38,956 nucleotides of DNA, taken from contig CANRDJ010000010.1 of NCBI GenBank assembly GCA_947629355.1, positions 1 to 38,956 of the forward strand, read 5' to 3'. The notes beneath the pieces are model-generated. The model made no database searches and was not told the origin of the DNA. It saw nothing but the letters and a program-made list of their open reading frames with translations. Shown piece by piece: positions 37,892 to 38,956 of the stretch (positions within the stretch are counted from its first letter, which is position 1; the number at the start of each line of letters is the position of its first letter). The DNA comes from an uncultured Clostridia bacterium (GTDB lineage: Bacteria > Bacillota > Clostridia > TANB77 > CAG-508). The translations under genes were made by a program, and so were the position numbers.

Positions 37892-38956
37892 TTAATTTAA
37901 TCCATTTATTCTTTCATCAATCGATGCAATTATTTCATTAAACTTTACTTGTTTTTCTTTTTCTTCTTCTACTTTGCTTGCTGGTGCTTTCGCAATAAAT
38001 CCTGGATTTGATAACATTTTGTCTGTTTTTTCTTTTTCAACCAAAACTTTTGATTTTTCTCTTTCTAGTCTTTCTATTTCTTCTCTAATGTCTACTAAAT
38101 CTTCAAAAGGCATAAATACTTCTAATCCTTTTGCAACTACATTTATTGCATTTTGTGGAATATTTTCTTTTGTTTCTTGTACTTTAATTTCATCACTAAA
38201 TCCTAGTTTTTTTAAGAACTCTTCTGATTCATTTATAACTTTTTCATAATTTTTGCTCACAAATATTAGTTTAGATTTTTTAGATGGGTGTACATTCATT
38301 GTTGCTCTTACATTTCTTATTCCTGTAATTATTTCTTTTAATTCTTCTACTTTTTCTTCTTCATCTTTAAATTCTAATTTTTTATCATATTCAGGATATT
38401 TTGATATCATTATACTTTCATCATTGTTATATAATTCTTTATATATCTTTTCAGTAACAAATGGCATAAATGGATGTAAAAGTTTTAATGAATCTGATAA
38501 CACCCTATTTAAAACATATTGAGCTGTTTTTCTAGTTTTGCTCTCTTTGTTGTATAGTCTTGGTTTTACAATTTCAATATACCAATCACAAAACTCATTC
38601 CAAATAAATCCATAAATTTTATCTAAAGCTACACCTAAATCATAGTTATCCATATTTACTTTTATTTCTGATATTAATGTATTTAATTTAGATAATATCC
38701 ATTTATCTTCTACCATAAGATTTATATTACTGCTGTCATTATTATAATCTTCTAAATTCATAAGTACAAATTTTGCCGCATTCCATACTTTATTTGCAAA
38801 ATTTGATGCTGCCTCTAACTTTTCTGGCATAAATCTCATATCATTTCCGCTTGACGTACCAGATATTAGAGAAAACCTTAAGGCATCTGCTGAATATTTA
38901 TCTATTATCTCTAATGGGTCTATTCCATTTCCTAAAGATTTAGACATTTTTCTTCC
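37892..38956 (-). CDS. valS: Valine--tRNA ligase, C-terminal part (cut by window end)
   Basis: The visible 354 residues begin at GRKMSKSLGNG, the KMSKS loop of a class I synthetase, followed by the anticodon-binding helical domain (NKVWNAAKFVLMNL, ILSKLNTLISEI) and a C-terminal coiled coil (EIERLEREKSKVLVEKEKTDKML.. shortened here). The catalytic N-terminus lies beyond the window. There is no in-frame CGG in the visible part. Confidence 0.88.
   Translation of the reverse strand, partial: GRKMSKSLGNGIDPLEIIDKYSADALRFSLISGTSSGNDMRFMPEKLEAASNFANKVWNAAKFVLMNLEDYNNDSSNINLMVEDKWILSKLNTLISEIKVNMDNYDLGVALDKIYGFIWNEFCDWYIEIVKPRLYNKESKTRKTAQYVLNRVLSDSLKLLHPFMPFVTEKIYKELYNNDESIMISKYPEYDKKLEFKDEEEKVEELKEIITGIRNVRATMNVHPSKKSKLIFVSKNYEKVINESEEFLKKLGFSDEIKVQETKENIPQNAINVVAKGLEVFMPFEDLVDIREEIERLEREKSKVLVEKEKTDKMLSNPGFIAKAPASKVEEEKEKQVKFNEIIASIDERINGLN

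Overview
The window is AT-rich DNA of a spore-forming Firmicute, most likely an uncultured, probably gut-associated clostridium. This rests on spore protease Gpr, a YtxC-like protein, RNase J, a SAM-I riboswitch on metK, a DapL-type lysine/diaminopimelate pathway, Clostridia-type conserved families (DUF1653, DUF951, DUF421/DUF4363, TIGR04086) and strong AAGGAG ribosome binding sites. No rRNA, tRNA, transposase, prophage or CRISPR array was seen.

The main observation is a recoding pattern. At least twelve conserved proteins or domains look broken if read conventionally. Each break has the same form: an in-frame CGG triplet whose C must be skipped so that GGN is read as glycine in the +1 frame. 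The sites are in GH57 branching enzyme, gpr, recG, recD2 (three sites), dapA, a DUF421 gene, tgt, queA, a metallopeptidase-like gene, a DUF951 gene and a rhodanese gene. A fourteenth CGG, near the end of hicA, would give Gly then stop. I found no in-frame CGG in any intact gene, although CGG out of phase occurs more than thirty times inside coding regions. CGT, CGC and CGA are used as arginine. The codon before CGG varies freely. The simplest reading is that CGG is not an arginine codon here and that CGGN is decoded as glycine with a +1 shift, by a quadruplet-reading tRNA-Gly or by C-skipping at an unassigned codon. All such genes are annotated as single recoded CDSs.

Layout. 1-4560 (+): DUF4912 protein and GH57 glucan branching enzyme, YtxC-like protein, a 259-bp MITE-like element, TraX-like membrane protein. 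4667-8624 (-): HicBA toxin-antitoxin, gpr, DUF1653 protein, recG. 8640-9095: a candidate type I toxin-antitoxin locus with two consensus promoters facing each other. 9117-13312 (-): recD2, a small membrane protein, metK with SAM-I riboswitch. 13455-16287 (+): asd-dapA-dapB. 16295-16553: inverted copy of the 259-bp element. 16559-17620 (-): DUF421/DUF4363 pair. 17948-18328 (+): YvlD-like membrane protein. 18383-23506 (-): DUF951, metallopeptidase-like protein, queA, tgt, WG-repeat protein. 23672-31829 (-): gltX, dapL, dapF, a membrane-anchored protein and rnj with a long leader. 31929-32214 (+): two tiny Cys-rich membrane peptides. 32266-38956: NadD-like protein, DUF2651 protein, zinc-ribbon protein, rhodanese, SecF/SecD-like proteins, HD hydrolase, TIGR04086 protein and the C-terminal part of valS.

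Functionally, asd, dapA, dapB, dapL and dapF cover aspartyl phosphate to meso-diaminopimelate by the aminotransferase route. queA and tgt make queuosine. A family of short non-coding elements with related ends (AAATTGTTGTTTGT / ACAAATTACAATTT) sits between genes, often touching stop codons.
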